Source of the DNA: Streptosporangium sandarakinum
Lineage (GTDB): Bacteria; Actinomycetota; Actinomycetes; Streptosporangiales; Streptosporangiaceae
Assembly: GCF_013409935.1 (NCBI RefSeq)
Contig: NZ_JACCCO010000003.1
Coordinates: 1,178,001-1,242,000, forward strand
DNA length: 64,000 nt
Reading direction: 5' to 3'
In this document: positions 40,137-48,116 of the stretch, one piece after another
Numbering within the stretch: position 1 is the stretch's first letter
Layout: each line of letters starts with the position of its first letter
Program-made: the position numbers and the translations under genes
Notes under the pieces: model-generated
Told to the model about the DNA's origin: nothing
What the model saw: the letters and a program-made list of their open reading frames with translations, nothing else
Database searches by the model: none

Positions 40137-41855
40137 CGTGGGCGAGCCGCCGGACTTGACGAAGGTGAAGTCGTCGACGTCGAAGAGGCCGCCGCCGGTA
40201 CCGGTGTAGGTGAGGTAGACGTCGGCGCTGCCGGCGGGGACACCGGTGAGCGGGGTGCTCACGGTCGCGAAGGCGTCCCAGCCGCCGGTGTTCGGCACGT
40301 TCACGGTGCCCAGCACGGCGCCGGTCGGGGAGCCGGTGCGGATCTGGATCTGGCCGCCGGGCCCGCCCGAGACGACGCGGGCGCGGAACGAGGTGGCGCC
40401 GCCGACGTCGACACCGACGTAGCCGGACCAGTCGCCCGGATCGATGTAGCCGAGCGTCTGGCCGTTGTTGGCGCCGGCCTTGGCGAACGGCTGCGCGCCG
40501 TTCACGGAGCTGTAGGACTCGGCCTGCGTGGTCACGTCGTTGGTGGCCGAGGTCTCCTTGACGCGGATGTTGCGGAAGGCGACCTGGTCGGCGCCGCCGT
40601 GGTTCTGGATGCCGATGTAGCCGTCGAGGCCGCGGTTCGGGTCGGAGTTGGTGAAGTCGTTGATGAGCGAGCCGTTGAGGTAGACCCGGAGCCGCTGACC
40701 CTCGACGAGGATCTCGTAGGTGTTCCACTCCCCGGGCGGGTTGAGCGCGGCGTCGCGTGCGGCGATGTCGGCGGCCTTGAAACCGTAGATCGCCCCCGTG
40801 GTGCGATCCGGGGTGTCGGTGGCGTCGATCTGGATCTCGTACCCCTGGTTGACCGCGACGTCCGGGTCGCCGCCGGGGTCGGGGAACCCGACGAAGATGC
40901 CGGAGTTGCTGTCGCCGGTGAGCCGGAAGTCGGCCTTGAGGGAGTACGAGGTGTACTGCTTGGCGCTGTACCAGAAAAGCCCCATGCCGCCGGTCGAGGA
41001 GAGCGTCGCGTCGGCTTCGGTGAAGCCGCCGGGCCCGGACTGCCTCCAGCCGGTCGTGGACCCGTCGTACAGCGTGCCGTAACCGGTCTCGGGCCGGCAG
41101 TCCGCGTGCGCGCGCCTGGCCGCGTAGCGGATGCCGCCCAGCAGTCCGGTGCGGAAGTCGGCCTGCGCGTAGGACTCCTTGGTGTGCCCGAACCCGGTGT
41201 AGAAGGACCGTCCCGTGCCGACGCCCTTGCACCAGGTGATCGGGTGGTCGGCGCCCATCGTGCCGCCGGAGTAGGACGACTCGTCGAGGGTGGCCAGGAC
41301 GCGGGCGGAGCCACGCGGGTTGGTCCGGTAGTTGTACAGCTCGTCGGTGCGGGTCCAGGTCCGCGGCAGGTGCGCCGTCGCCGGGTGGGCCCGGTTCTCG
41401 GTCCTGGAGGCGACCTGCTGGATGGCCGGGTGGCTGGCGAACCAGGCGCCGACGAGCTGTCCGTAGAAGGGCCAGTCGTATTCGGTGTCGGCGGCGGAGT
41501 GCACGCCCACGTAGCCACCGCCGCCGCGGACGTAGGACTCGAACGCGCTCTGCTGGGCGTCGTCGAGCACGTCGCCGGTGGTGAGCAGGAACACGACGGC
41601 CTCGTACCTGGCGAGGTTGGCGGTGGTGAACGCGGCGGCGTCCTCGGTGGCGGTGACGGTGAACCCGCCGGCCGCCCCCAGATCCTTGATCGTCTGGACT
41701 CCGGCGGGGATGGCGTCATGCCGGAATCCGGCGGTCTTGGAGAAGACGAGGACATCGTACGGCGCGTCGGCGGCGGCGCCGGCCGGAGGTGAGGCGTAGA
41801 GCATGCAGGCGGCGAGGGTGGCGGCGGTGCCGAGGCCCGCGAGGATTCTGCGCAT
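39759..41855 (-). CDS. Secreted ThuA-like / DUF1080 / CBM / ricin-lectin multidomain protein
   Basis: Exported carbohydrate-active protein of 698 aa. Signal peptide ~1-29 (AGAAA). ThuA-like glutamine-amidotransferase fold ~33-250 (VLVFSKTAGFRHDAIPAG, GGYVGVHSAADTEYDWPFYG). DUF1080/3-keto-glycoside hydrolase-type concanavalin fold ~255-435 (GMGLFWYSAKQYTSYSLKAD, GIFVGFPDPGGDP). CBM6-like domain ~440-565, then a ricin-B lectin domain ~575-698 with three GKCLDV-x-QLYTCNN repeats ending QKWTLP. AGAGAGGGA precedes ATG 41855. It lies downstream of a sugar dehydrogenase gene sharing the same tail. Likely binds and processes an extracellular glycan; no reaction can be fixed. Confidence 0.87.
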   Translation of the reverse strand: MRRILAGLGTAATLAACMLYASPPAGAAADAPYDVLVFSKTAGFRHDAIPAGVQTIKDLGAAGGFTVTATEDAAAFTTANLARYEAVVFLLTTGDVLDDAQQSAFESYVRGGGGYVGVHSAADTEYDWPFYGQLVGAWFASHPAIQQVASRTENRAHPATAHLPRTWTRTDELYNYRTNPRGSARVLATLDESSYSGGTMGADHPITWCKGVGTGRSFYTGFGHTKESYAQADFRTGLLGGIRYAARRAHADCRPETGYGTLYDGSTTGWRQSGPGGFTEADATLSSTGGMGLFWYSAKQYTSYSLKADFRLTGDSNSGIFVGFPDPGGDPDVAVNQGYEIQIDATDTPDRTTGAIYGFKAADIAARDAALNPPGEWNTYEILVEGQRLRVYLNGSLINDFTNSDPNRGLDGYIGIQNHGGADQVAFRNIRVKETSATNDVTTQAESYSSVNGAQPFAKAGANNGQTLGYIDPGDWSGYVGVDVGGATSFRARVVSGGPGGQIQIRTGSPTGAVLGTVNVPNTGGWDAFATVSTPLTGVPAGSADVYLTYTGTGGGLFDVDDFTFVKSGGSPTGTGPVKGLAGKCLDVAGANPADGTKVQLYTCNNTAAQNWTVSGPQLKALGKCLDVAGGATTDGTKIQLYTCNNTAAQNWTPQPDGTLKNPQSGKCLDVTGANPADATPVTLWTCTGAPNQKWTLP

Positions 41856-41874
41856 GGTCCCTCTCTTCGAAGGG

Positions 41875-42317
41875 CCGGCGCCCGCGTGGGGGTGCGGGCG
41901 CCGGGTGTTGCGGTCAGGTCGGGTGGCCGGTGTCGCGGGTCAGGGCAGGGTCCATTTCTGGTTGGGTGCGCCGGTGCAGGTCCACAGGGTGACCGGGGTG
42001 GCGTCGGCGGGGTTGGCGCCGGTGACGTCGAGGCATTTGCCGGACTGGGGGTTCTTCAGGGTTCCGTCGGGTTGCGGTGTCCAGTTCTGGGCGGCGGTGT
42101 TGTTGCAGGTGTAGAGCTGGATCTTCGTTCCGTCGGTGGTGGCGCCGCCGGCGACGTCGAGGCATTTGCCCAGGGCCTTGAGTTGCGGGCCGGAGACCGT
42201 CCAGTTCTGGGCGGTGGTGTTGTTGCAGGTGTAGAGCTGGATCTTCGTTCCGTCGGCGGGGTTGGCGCCGGCGACGTCGAGGCACTTGCCGGCCAGACCC
42301 TTCACCGGACCCGTGCC
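41875..42317 (-). repeat. 443-bp duplication, copy B, including hairpin 41875-41904
   Basis: Second copy of the lectin-plus-terminator segment. The hairpin 41875-41904 (11-bp stem, 8-nt loop) lies between the dehydrogenase stop at 41940 and the ThuA-like gene start at 41855, so the two genes may be only partly co-transcribed. Confidence 0.9.
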
Positions 42318-44795
42318 GCCGCCGGTGGCGAGGGTGAAGGAGTCCAGGTCGAACAGCGCGGCGGTCGTCGATCCGGCGAAGGTGAGGTAGAGCGATGTGG
42401 TGCCCGCGGGGGCGCCGGTGATGGAGCCGCCGACCGTGGTGAACGTCTCCCACGAGCCGGTCACCGGAACCGTCGCCGAGCCGATGACCGGGCCGGTGGG
42501 CGAGCCGGTGCGGAACTGCAGGGTGCCGCCCGCGCCGCCGGAGGAGACCCGCGCGGTGAACGAGGTCGCGTTGCTCAGCTGGTAGGGGTCGAACGCGATC
42601 CAGTCGCCGTTGTTGATGTCGCCGACGGTCTTGCCGCCCTCGGCCTGGGTCTTGCCGATGAGGTTGACGCCGGAGGAGGTCTTGAAATGCTCGGCCTGAC
42701 GGTGCCGTGGCGCCAGGATGCTCTGCGCGTGGGTGGTCAGGCCGCCCTTGTCGGTGTACGACGCGTCGAAGATCGGGAAGATGTTGGCCGCGTCGTCGTG
42801 CTCACCGTCGACCGGGATGGTGATCGTGCCCGAGCAGCCGTTCTGCGAGGTGATCTGGTGCGCGTGCTGGTCGTGGCCGAGCACGTAGGCCATGGTGACC
42901 TTGCCGCAGTCGACTGCGCCGTCCTCGGGGTCGGTGACCGTGACGCTCCACGGCACGGCGTCACCGAAGGCGGTCAGCCGCCCGGGCGCGGGCTCGCGGA
43001 TGGTCACCGTCGGCGCGGTGTTGCCCACGGTGATCGGCACACTCGCCGTGCCGGTGGCGCCCTCCGGGTCGCGGACGGTCAGGGTCGCCGTGTAGGTGCC
43101 GTTGACCGTGTACGTGTGCGAGGGGTTGGCGGCGGTGGACGTGCCGCCGTCGCCGAACGCCCACGAGTGGCTCAGCGCGCCTCCCTCCGGATCCGACGAG
43201 CCGGCCGATGAGAACGTCACGGTGAGCGGCGTCGCGCCGGACGTCCTGTCCGCCTTGGCGACGGCGGTCGGGGCACGGTTGCCGCCGCCCACGTAGTCGT
43301 AGCGGTAGAGCGCCGAGTTGGCGTCGCCGTTGAAGTAACCGGTGCCGTAGTCCAGCACGTACAGGGCGCCGTCCGGGCCGAAGGCCGTGTCCATGACCTG
43401 CTTGCCGTTCCAGGGGAAGTCGCCGATCGCGCCCGGGGAGCCGTCAGCATTGATCTTGATCGGCTTGATCCAGCCGCGGCCGAACTCGCCGGCGAAGAGC
43501 ATGCCGTCGAACGTCTTGGGGAACTTCCCGGCCGACGGGTTGCCCGCGTCGTAGTGGTACACCGGTCCGCCCATCGGCGACTCCGAGCCGCCGCCGAACT
43601 CGGGCGGGCTCCCCGCGTCGCCGCCGTAGCGGATCCACGCCGGGCGGGCCGGCGGCAGCTTCTGCTGTCCGGTGTTGCGGAACGAGTTGTTCGCCGGGCC
43701 ACCGGCGCAGTCGTATTTCGGGCCCGTGCCGTTGGTGGCGAAGTTCCACTCGTTGTACGTCTCGGCGGCGGTGTTGGTACCGGTGCAGTACGGCCAGCCG
43801 TAGTTGCCCGGGCCGGTGACGCGGTCGAACTCCACCTGCCCGCTCGGCCCGCGGTCCGGGTTGGTGGCGCCCGCGTCCGGGCCGTAGTCGCCGACGTGGA
43901 CCACGCCGGTGGTCTTGTCCACGCTCATCCGGAAGGGGTTGCGGAAGCCCATCGCGTAGATCTCCGGCCGCGTGTTCGCGGTGCCCGGCGGGAACAGGTT
44001 GCCGGCCGGGATGGAGTACGTCCCGTTCGCGTTCATCTTGATCCGCAGGATCTTGCCGCGCAGGTCGTTGGTGTTGCCCGCCGACCGCTGCGCGTCGTAG
44101 GCCGGGTTGCGGTCGGTCCGCTCGTCGATGGGGGAGTAGCCGGCCGAGTCGAACGGGTTGGTGTCGTCGCCGGTCGACAGGTAGAGGTTGCCGGCCGAGT
44201 CGAAGTCGATGTCGCCGCCGACGTGGCAGCACATGCCGCGATCGGCGGGCACGTCGAGGACGTCGACCCGGCTGGCCATGTCGACGGTGAAGTCGGCCTT
44301 GAGGGTGAACCGCGACAGCCGGTTCACACCGGCCCAGGTGGCCCAGTTCGCGGCCGTGCCGGTGGCCGGCGCGTCTCCCGCCGGGGTGTTCAGGGGCGGC
44401 GCGTAGTAGAGGTAGATGTACCGGTTGCTGGAGAAGCCCGGGTCCGCCGCCACGCCCTGCAGCCCCTCCTCGTCATGCGTGTAGACGGGGATGTTCGCGA
44501 TGACCGACGTCGTGCCGTCGGCGTCGGTGCGGCGCAGGGTCCCGTTGCGCGCGGTGTGCAGCACCGAGCGGTCGGGCAGCACCGAGATCGTCATCGGCTC
44601 GCCGACCTCCGCCACGCCCTTGGCGAGGGCGACCTGCTGGAAGTCGGCGGCGGCCGCGGCCGGATCGGCGGGGGCGGCGGCCGCGGCCGGTCCGGCGGGC
44701 GCGGTGACGAGGGCGGTGAGGCCTGCGGAGAGGAGGACGAGGGCGGCGGCCATTCGTCCTGGTCGATGCCGTGCTGGGGGGTGATGATTCATCAT
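41940..44795 (-). CDS. Secreted PQQ-type sugar dehydrogenase with PKD, CBM6 and ricin-lectin domains
   Basis: Exported protein of 951 aa. Signal peptide ~1-42 (long Ala/Pro core). Glucose/sorbosone-dehydrogenase-type beta-propeller ~50-480 (YTHDEEGLQGVAADPGF, LRGKILRIKMNANG, MGFRNPFRMSVDKTTGVVHV, GDYGPDAG). PKD domain ~485-570 (SWAFGDGGTSTAANPSHTYT), a second Ig-like region, CBM6-like ~690-820, then a ricin-B lectin almost identical to that of the neighbouring protein. Two adjacent ATGs (44795, 44792) are possible. Likely a lectin-targeted extracellular sugar oxidase; whether it uses PQQ cannot be judged from the sequence. Confidence 0.87.
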   Translation of the reverse strand: MMNHHPPARHRPGRMAAALVLLSAGLTALVTAPAGPAAAAAPADPAAAAADFQQVALAKGVAEVGEPMTISVLPDRSVLHTARNGTLRRTDADGTTSVIANIPVYTHDEEGLQGVAADPGFSSNRYIYLYYAPPLNTPAGDAPATGTAANWATWAGVNRLSRFTLKADFTVDMASRVDVLDVPADRGMCCHVGGDIDFDSAGNLYLSTGDDTNPFDSAGYSPIDERTDRNPAYDAQRSAGNTNDLRGKILRIKMNANGTYSIPAGNLFPPGTANTRPEIYAMGFRNPFRMSVDKTTGVVHVGDYGPDAGATNPDRGPSGQVEFDRVTGPGNYGWPYCTGTNTAAETYNEWNFATNGTGPKYDCAGGPANNSFRNTGQQKLPPARPAWIRYGGDAGSPPEFGGGSESPMGGPVYHYDAGNPSAGKFPKTFDGMLFAGEFGRGWIKPIKINADGSPGAIGDFPWNGKQVMDTAFGPDGALYVLDYGTGYFNGDANSALYRYDYVGGGNRAPTAVAKADRTSGATPLTVTFSSAGSSDPEGGALSHSWAFGDGGTSTAANPSHTYTVNGTYTATLTVRDPEGATGTASVPITVGNTAPTVTIREPAPGRLTAFGDAVPWSVTVTDPEDGAVDCGKVTMAYVLGHDQHAHQITSQNGCSGTITIPVDGEHDDAANIFPIFDASYTDKGGLTTHAQSILAPRHRQAEHFKTSSGVNLIGKTQAEGGKTVGDINNGDWIAFDPYQLSNATSFTARVSSGGAGGTLQFRTGSPTGPVIGSATVPVTGSWETFTTVGGSITGAPAGTTSLYLTFAGSTTAALFDLDSFTLATGGGTGPVKGLAGKCLDVAGANPADGTKIQLYTCNNTTAQNWTVSGPQLKALGKCLDVAGGATTDGTKIQLYTCNNTAAQNWTPQPDGTLKNPQSGKCLDVTGANPADATPVTLWTCTGAPNQKWTLP

Positions 44796-44971
44796 GGTTT
44801 CTTTCTGACGCAACGTGCCTGACGGGTCGCGTGCCCGGGTGCTCGGCGCCTCGGGCGCGGGTGGGGCCGGTTGGTCGGGGCGGCTTCCGCCGCCTGCCTG
44901 TCTGCCGGGGCCGAACCTCCTTTCCGGCGGTCGCCGTATTGCGGGTGCGGGGCCTGGGAGCGCTCGCCGGC

Positions 44972-45312
44972 TCACGGCGGCTCGGGCTGCTCCTGGTCGA
45001 AGGCGAGGCTGGCTCCGGCGCCGGAGATCTCCAGGAACAGCCGGTTCTTGCGGCCGGGCGCCACCTGGCTCACCGTGAGCGACCCGAGCACGCCGCCGGC
45101 CGTGGCGAGCCGGGCGGTCACGACGTCCTCGGTGGGGGCCGGCGAGTGGGTGACCCGGTCGGCGATCACCACCGCGCTCTGGCCGCAGACCCGGCCACTC
45201 CGGCAAGCCTGGCACCGGCTTGCCGGAGTGGCCGGGCGTGAACCTGTCCCATGAAGCCTGTTCCGACGATCGCAGCACGAACTTCTGCTGATCGATGGCA
45301 TTTCTGGGTCAT
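44972..45312 (-). pseudogene. Decayed Gfo/Idh/MocA oxidoreductase gene (internal deletion and frameshift)
   Basis: Two broken pieces of one dehydrogenase gene. From ATG 45312 the frame reads VRAAIVGTGFMGQVHARPLR and on to GARLAGVAGS, the Rossmann N-terminus, then hits a TGA near 45160. In another frame from ~45175 the sequence resumes as VVIADRV, TEDVVTARLATAGGVLGSLT and FLEISGAGASLAFDQEQP, the typical C-terminal domain core, before a stop at 44972. About 200 residues between them are missing and the C-terminal end is gone. Its promoter is still recognisable upstream. The neighbouring secreted carbohydrate genes suggest it once belonged to their pathway. Confidence 0.8.
45190..45236. repeat. 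20-bp perfect inverted repeat inside the pseudogene
   Basis: Arms 45190-45209 and 45217-45236 are exactly complementary around a 7-nt loop (TGGCACC). They fall in the coding sequence of the Rossmann alpha-A/beta-2 region of the dead gene, just before the deletion point. No T-tract and no flanking duplication. Confidence 0.85.
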
Positions 45313-45319
45313 ATCGCGG

Positions 45320-45378
45320 ATGCTAAATTCGACTTATGACGATGGTCAAGCAAAAGTTATGCCGCTGTCGCCATAACT
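45320..45378 (-). promoter_or_regulatory. Intact promoter and operator-like dyad of the dead oxidoreductase gene
   Basis: On the minus strand TTGACC (45344-45349) and TAGCAT (45320-45325) are separated by 18 nt, and the ATG at 45312 follows 7 nt after the -10: a textbook leaderless promoter. AGTTATG and CATAACT (45355-45361 and 45372-45378) form a dyad just upstream of the -35. Confidence 0.65.
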
Positions 45379-45419
45379 GAATACGGAATTGCCGGAAATG
45401 GGCAAAGAGAAGTGCTTAA

Positions 45420-45821
45420 ATGCAAGAGAGGCGCCGAAAGCACGCCGGCATCGCGCACGCGGGGACGTCGGCGATCCCGCGCGGTGGCGACGTCTGCCGC
45501 CGGAGCCGAGCCGGTGCGGCTCACCGGTCTGATGGCCCGACGGTGCCGCAGCGGCCCGACGCGCCCCCGGAACAACGATGGGTCGTGCCGATCGAGGACG
45601 CGATCTCCTCCGGCCGCCGGCCCGCGACGGCCGTCATCGCGGCACCCGGGGAACGGCCGGAGACCACCGGCGGCATCGGCCGTATCGGCAAGTCCTTCGC
45701 GACGGCCTCATCCGCCGGTGCGGCGACGCCGGCCGCCCGGAGCCGGCCGGGGAGCGCGGCCGGGTTCCGCCTCGCCCGGCCGGTCCCCGGCACGGCGGAG
45801 ATCCGCGGAACGGCGTTCTAG
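45420..45821 (+). CDS. Doubtful small open frame, unknown
   Basis: A 133-aa plus-strand frame starting AAATGCAAGAGAGGC and ending TAG. GC-rich third positions are compatible with coding, but the composition (Arg/Ala/Pro/Gly) is also what non-coding GC-rich DNA yields. I recognise no domain, and no clear ribosome site precedes it. Its end overlaps the convergent DUF3866 gene by 4 nt. If it is not a gene, 45379-45817 is an empty gap holding nothing else I can identify. Confidence 0.25.
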   Translation: MQERRRKHAGIAHAGTSAIPRGGDVCRRSRAGAAHRSDGPTVPQRPDAPPEQRWVVPIEDAISSGRRPATAVIAAPGERPETTGGIGRIGKSFATASSAGAATPAARSRPGSAAGFRLARPVPGTAEIRGTAF

Positions 45822-46990
45822 GATGCCAGGGGGCCGGTGTCCTCCCCGGTCGGCAGCGTGGCCGCGTGGCGACCGGCGGCGGCCGACGCCAGGAAGGAGG
45901 GCAGGTCCTCGTCCAGGCCCCGGCCCATCGTCGAGAGCCGCACCGGGCAGCCGGCGAGCGCCTCGCGCAGGCCGTCCACGGGCACCCGTACCAACTCGTG
46001 CCGGGCCGACAGCGGCTCCGCCTGCCGGGCGACCCGCTCACCGAACTCGCCCGGCAGCTCCGGCACGGCGACCTGGGCCGGGGCCAGGGCGACCCGCCCG
46101 TAGGCGGTCAGCGAGTGGTGGGAGACCCCGATGTGGCGCTCGCGCAGGTCGCCCTCGCTGACCCGCAGCGCCGCGACCGGCCGCCCACCCAGGACGGCGG
46201 CGGCGTTGACCGCCTCGCCGGCCGAGACGCCGGAGAAGCCCCACCGGGTGCCGGTGCCGAGGTTGCCCGGCCCCTGGGTGACGACCGCGACGTCGGCGCC
46301 CATGACGTGCCGGGCGGCGAGCAGGCCGGTGTGCAACGTCACGGCCTCCATGTCGCCGCCGAACGCCTGGCCGACCGTGACCGTCCCGGCGAGCCAGCCG
46401 GTCTCCCTCAGCCGCGCGCACGACATGGAGAACCAGGCGGGCAGCGCGCCGCCGTCGAGCATCACGTAGACGACCCGGGGCGGCCGTACCGGCCCGGCGG
46501 CCCCCTCGGGGGAGGGCGGCTCCCCGCCGGTGTCCCGCGCGTCCCCGGACGGCGGCTGCGGCGGGTGCGAGCCGTACAGGCCGCACAGGATCGCCGGGAG
46601 CGCCGAGTGCAGGTCGGCGACGATCACCGGCATGCCGTCGAGCGAGTCGGCGTCGCGCAGCACATCATGGAAGGGCGAGTCCTGCTCGTCGACGCCGAGC
46701 ACGGTCGCCTGCAACGGGGTGTAACGTGCCTTCACCAGGTGTCCGGGGCCGGAAGGATCTTGCGGCAACCTGTCGGGAAGCGCCACCACCATGGCGTAAC
46801 CTCCCGTACCGAGGCCCATCGCGAGCGCGGTCGTGTTGAGCAGCACCGTGTCGCCGGGTTCGGGGCGCCCCACCAGGGCGGGATAGGCGAGCGCTCGCGC
46901 GCCGCCCTCCTCGGTGGTGACGTCGAGTTCCACCGCTCCCGGCCACTCGCGCCGGACCCGCGCGACCACTCCCTTGCGCCATCTGATCAC
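45818..46990 (-). CDS. DUF3866 family protein
   Basis: 390-aa cytoplasmic protein matching what I know as DUF3866: MIRWRKGVVARV start, YPALVGRPEPGDTVLLNTTA, GTGGYAMVVALP, the KARYTPLQATVLGVDEQDSP block, VYVMLDGGALPAWFS, GQAFGGDMEAVTLHTGLLAA, VTQGPGNLGTGTRWGFSG and VSHHSLTAYGRVALAP. A Pro/Gly-rich loop (~145-170) interrupts it. Function is unknown. It is divergent from pafB across only 39 bp, a neighbourhood I recall from other actinomycetes, which hints at shared control with the PafBC damage response. Confidence 0.85.
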   Translation of the reverse strand: MIRWRKGVVARVRREWPGAVELDVTTEEGGARALAYPALVGRPEPGDTVLLNTTALAMGLGTGGYAMVVALPDRLPQDPSGPGHLVKARYTPLQATVLGVDEQDSPFHDVLRDADSLDGMPVIVADLHSALPAILCGLYGSHPPQPPSGDARDTGGEPPSPEGAAGPVRPPRVVYVMLDGGALPAWFSMSCARLRETGWLAGTVTVGQAFGGDMEAVTLHTGLLAARHVMGADVAVVTQGPGNLGTGTRWGFSGVSAGEAVNAAAVLGGRPVAALRVSEGDLRERHIGVSHHSLTAYGRVALAPAQVAVPELPGEFGERVARQAEPLSARHELVRVPVDGLREALAGCPVRLSTMGRGLDEDLPSFLASAAAGRHAATLPTGEDTGPLAS

Positions 46991-47029
46991 GCGGGAAGAG
47001 TAGCGTCACTTGGACAGGAAGGAGGCCCG

Positions 47030-47989
47030 ATGTCACGCCGGAAGACCGAGCGGCTGCTGAACCTCGTCATCTGCCTGCTGGCCACTCGGCGGCCGCTCAG
47101 CGCCGACCACATCCGCCAGGCCGTGCCCGGCTACGACGCCGACAACGACGAGGCCTTCCAGCGGATGTTCGAGCGCGACAAGAACGAGCTGCGCGAGATC
47201 GGCATCCCGATCGAGGTGCACAAGGACCCCTGGGAGGAGGATCCGGGCTACCGGATCGTCCGGCAGAGCTACGAGCTGCCCGAGATCACCCTGGAGCCCG
47301 ACGAGGCGGCCGTGGTGGGCCTGGCGGCCCAGGTGTGGCAGCGGGCCAGCCTGGCCGAGGCGGCCGGCAAGGCGCTGCTGAAGCTGCGCGCCGGGGGAGT
47401 GGAGACCGAGGAGGCCGGCGGGGTGCTCGGCGGCGCCCTTGAACTGCGGCTCGACACCCAGGACCCGGCGTTCCCGGCACTGTGGGAGGCCGTGCGCGAC
47501 CGGCGCGCGGTCCGCTTCCCCTACCGCGCCGCCTCCAGCCAGACCGTGCTGACCCGCACGGTGGAGCCGTGGGGCGTGGTCAGCCGGCGCGGCCGCTGGT
47601 ACATGGTGGGCCACGACCGCGACCGCGACGACGCGCGGGTCTTCCGGCTCAGCCGGATCACCGGGCCGGTCACCCCGATCGGCCGCCCCGGCGACGTGGT
47701 GGTGCCCGAGGGCGTCGACCTGAAGTCGATGGTCGGCTACAGCGACGCGCTGACGGTCCGGGAGCGTACCGCGCTGATCCGGGTCCGCGAGGGCGCCTGC
47801 CAGGGGCTGCGCCAGGTGGCCAAGCAGGTACGGCCCGCCTCCGGCGGGTGGGACGAGCTGGAGATCGACTTCAACGACCCCGAGCGGCTGGCCGGATGGG
47901 TGGTCGGCTTCGCGGCGGACGCCGAGGTGGTCGGGCCGCCGGACGCCCGCGACGCGGTGATCTGCAGGCTGAAGGGGGCCCTGGCGTGA
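47030..47989 (+). CDS. pafB: WYL-domain transcriptional regulator PafB
   Basis: Partner of PafC in the RecA/LexA-independent DNA-damage activator, 319 aa. N-terminal winged helix (RRKTERLLNLVICLLATRRP then LSADHIRQAVPGYDADNDEA), WCX-type linker, WYL core with VRFPYRAASS and EPWGVVSRRGRWYMVGHDRD (the WYL residues appear as WYMVG), then a C-terminal WCX domain. AAGGAGG precedes ATG 47030. pafC follows 127 nt later on the same strand. Confidence 0.93.
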   Translation: MSRRKTERLLNLVICLLATRRPLSADHIRQAVPGYDADNDEAFQRMFERDKNELREIGIPIEVHKDPWEEDPGYRIVRQSYELPEITLEPDEAAVVGLAAQVWQRASLAEAAGKALLKLRAGGVETEEAGGVLGGALELRLDTQDPAFPALWEAVRDRRAVRFPYRAASSQTVLTRTVEPWGVVSRRGRWYMVGHDRDRDDARVFRLSRITGPVTPIGRPGDVVVPEGVDLKSMVGYSDALTVRERTALIRVREGACQGLRQVAKQVRPASGGWDELEIDFNDPERLAGWVVGFAADAEVVGPPDARDAVICRLKGALA

Positions 47990-48116
47990 CGGCGCGGGGA
48001 CGCGCCGCGCGGGAGCGGTGCCGTACGGCGAAGCGGGGCCTCACCGGTCTCACCGGTCTCGACGGGGAACGGCGAGTGCGCGGGCGCGGTGCCGCCGGCG
48101 CGGAACGGAGCGGGCG

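Noticed and set aside
39609..41792. 727-residue plus-strand frame opposite the ThuA/lectin gene
   Set aside because: Shadow frame; the minus strand has a signal peptide, recognisable domains and a ribosome site.
45190..45236. Integron attC site or insertion-sequence end
   Set aside because: No integrase or transposase gene, no target duplication, and the arms lie in frame within the remains of a recognisable coding sequence.
45420..45821. 133-residue frame as a remnant of a sugar-kinase/ROK regulator for the dead oxidoreductase
   Set aside because: No nucleotide-binding or HTH motif could be traced in any frame; it is kept only as a low-confidence open frame.
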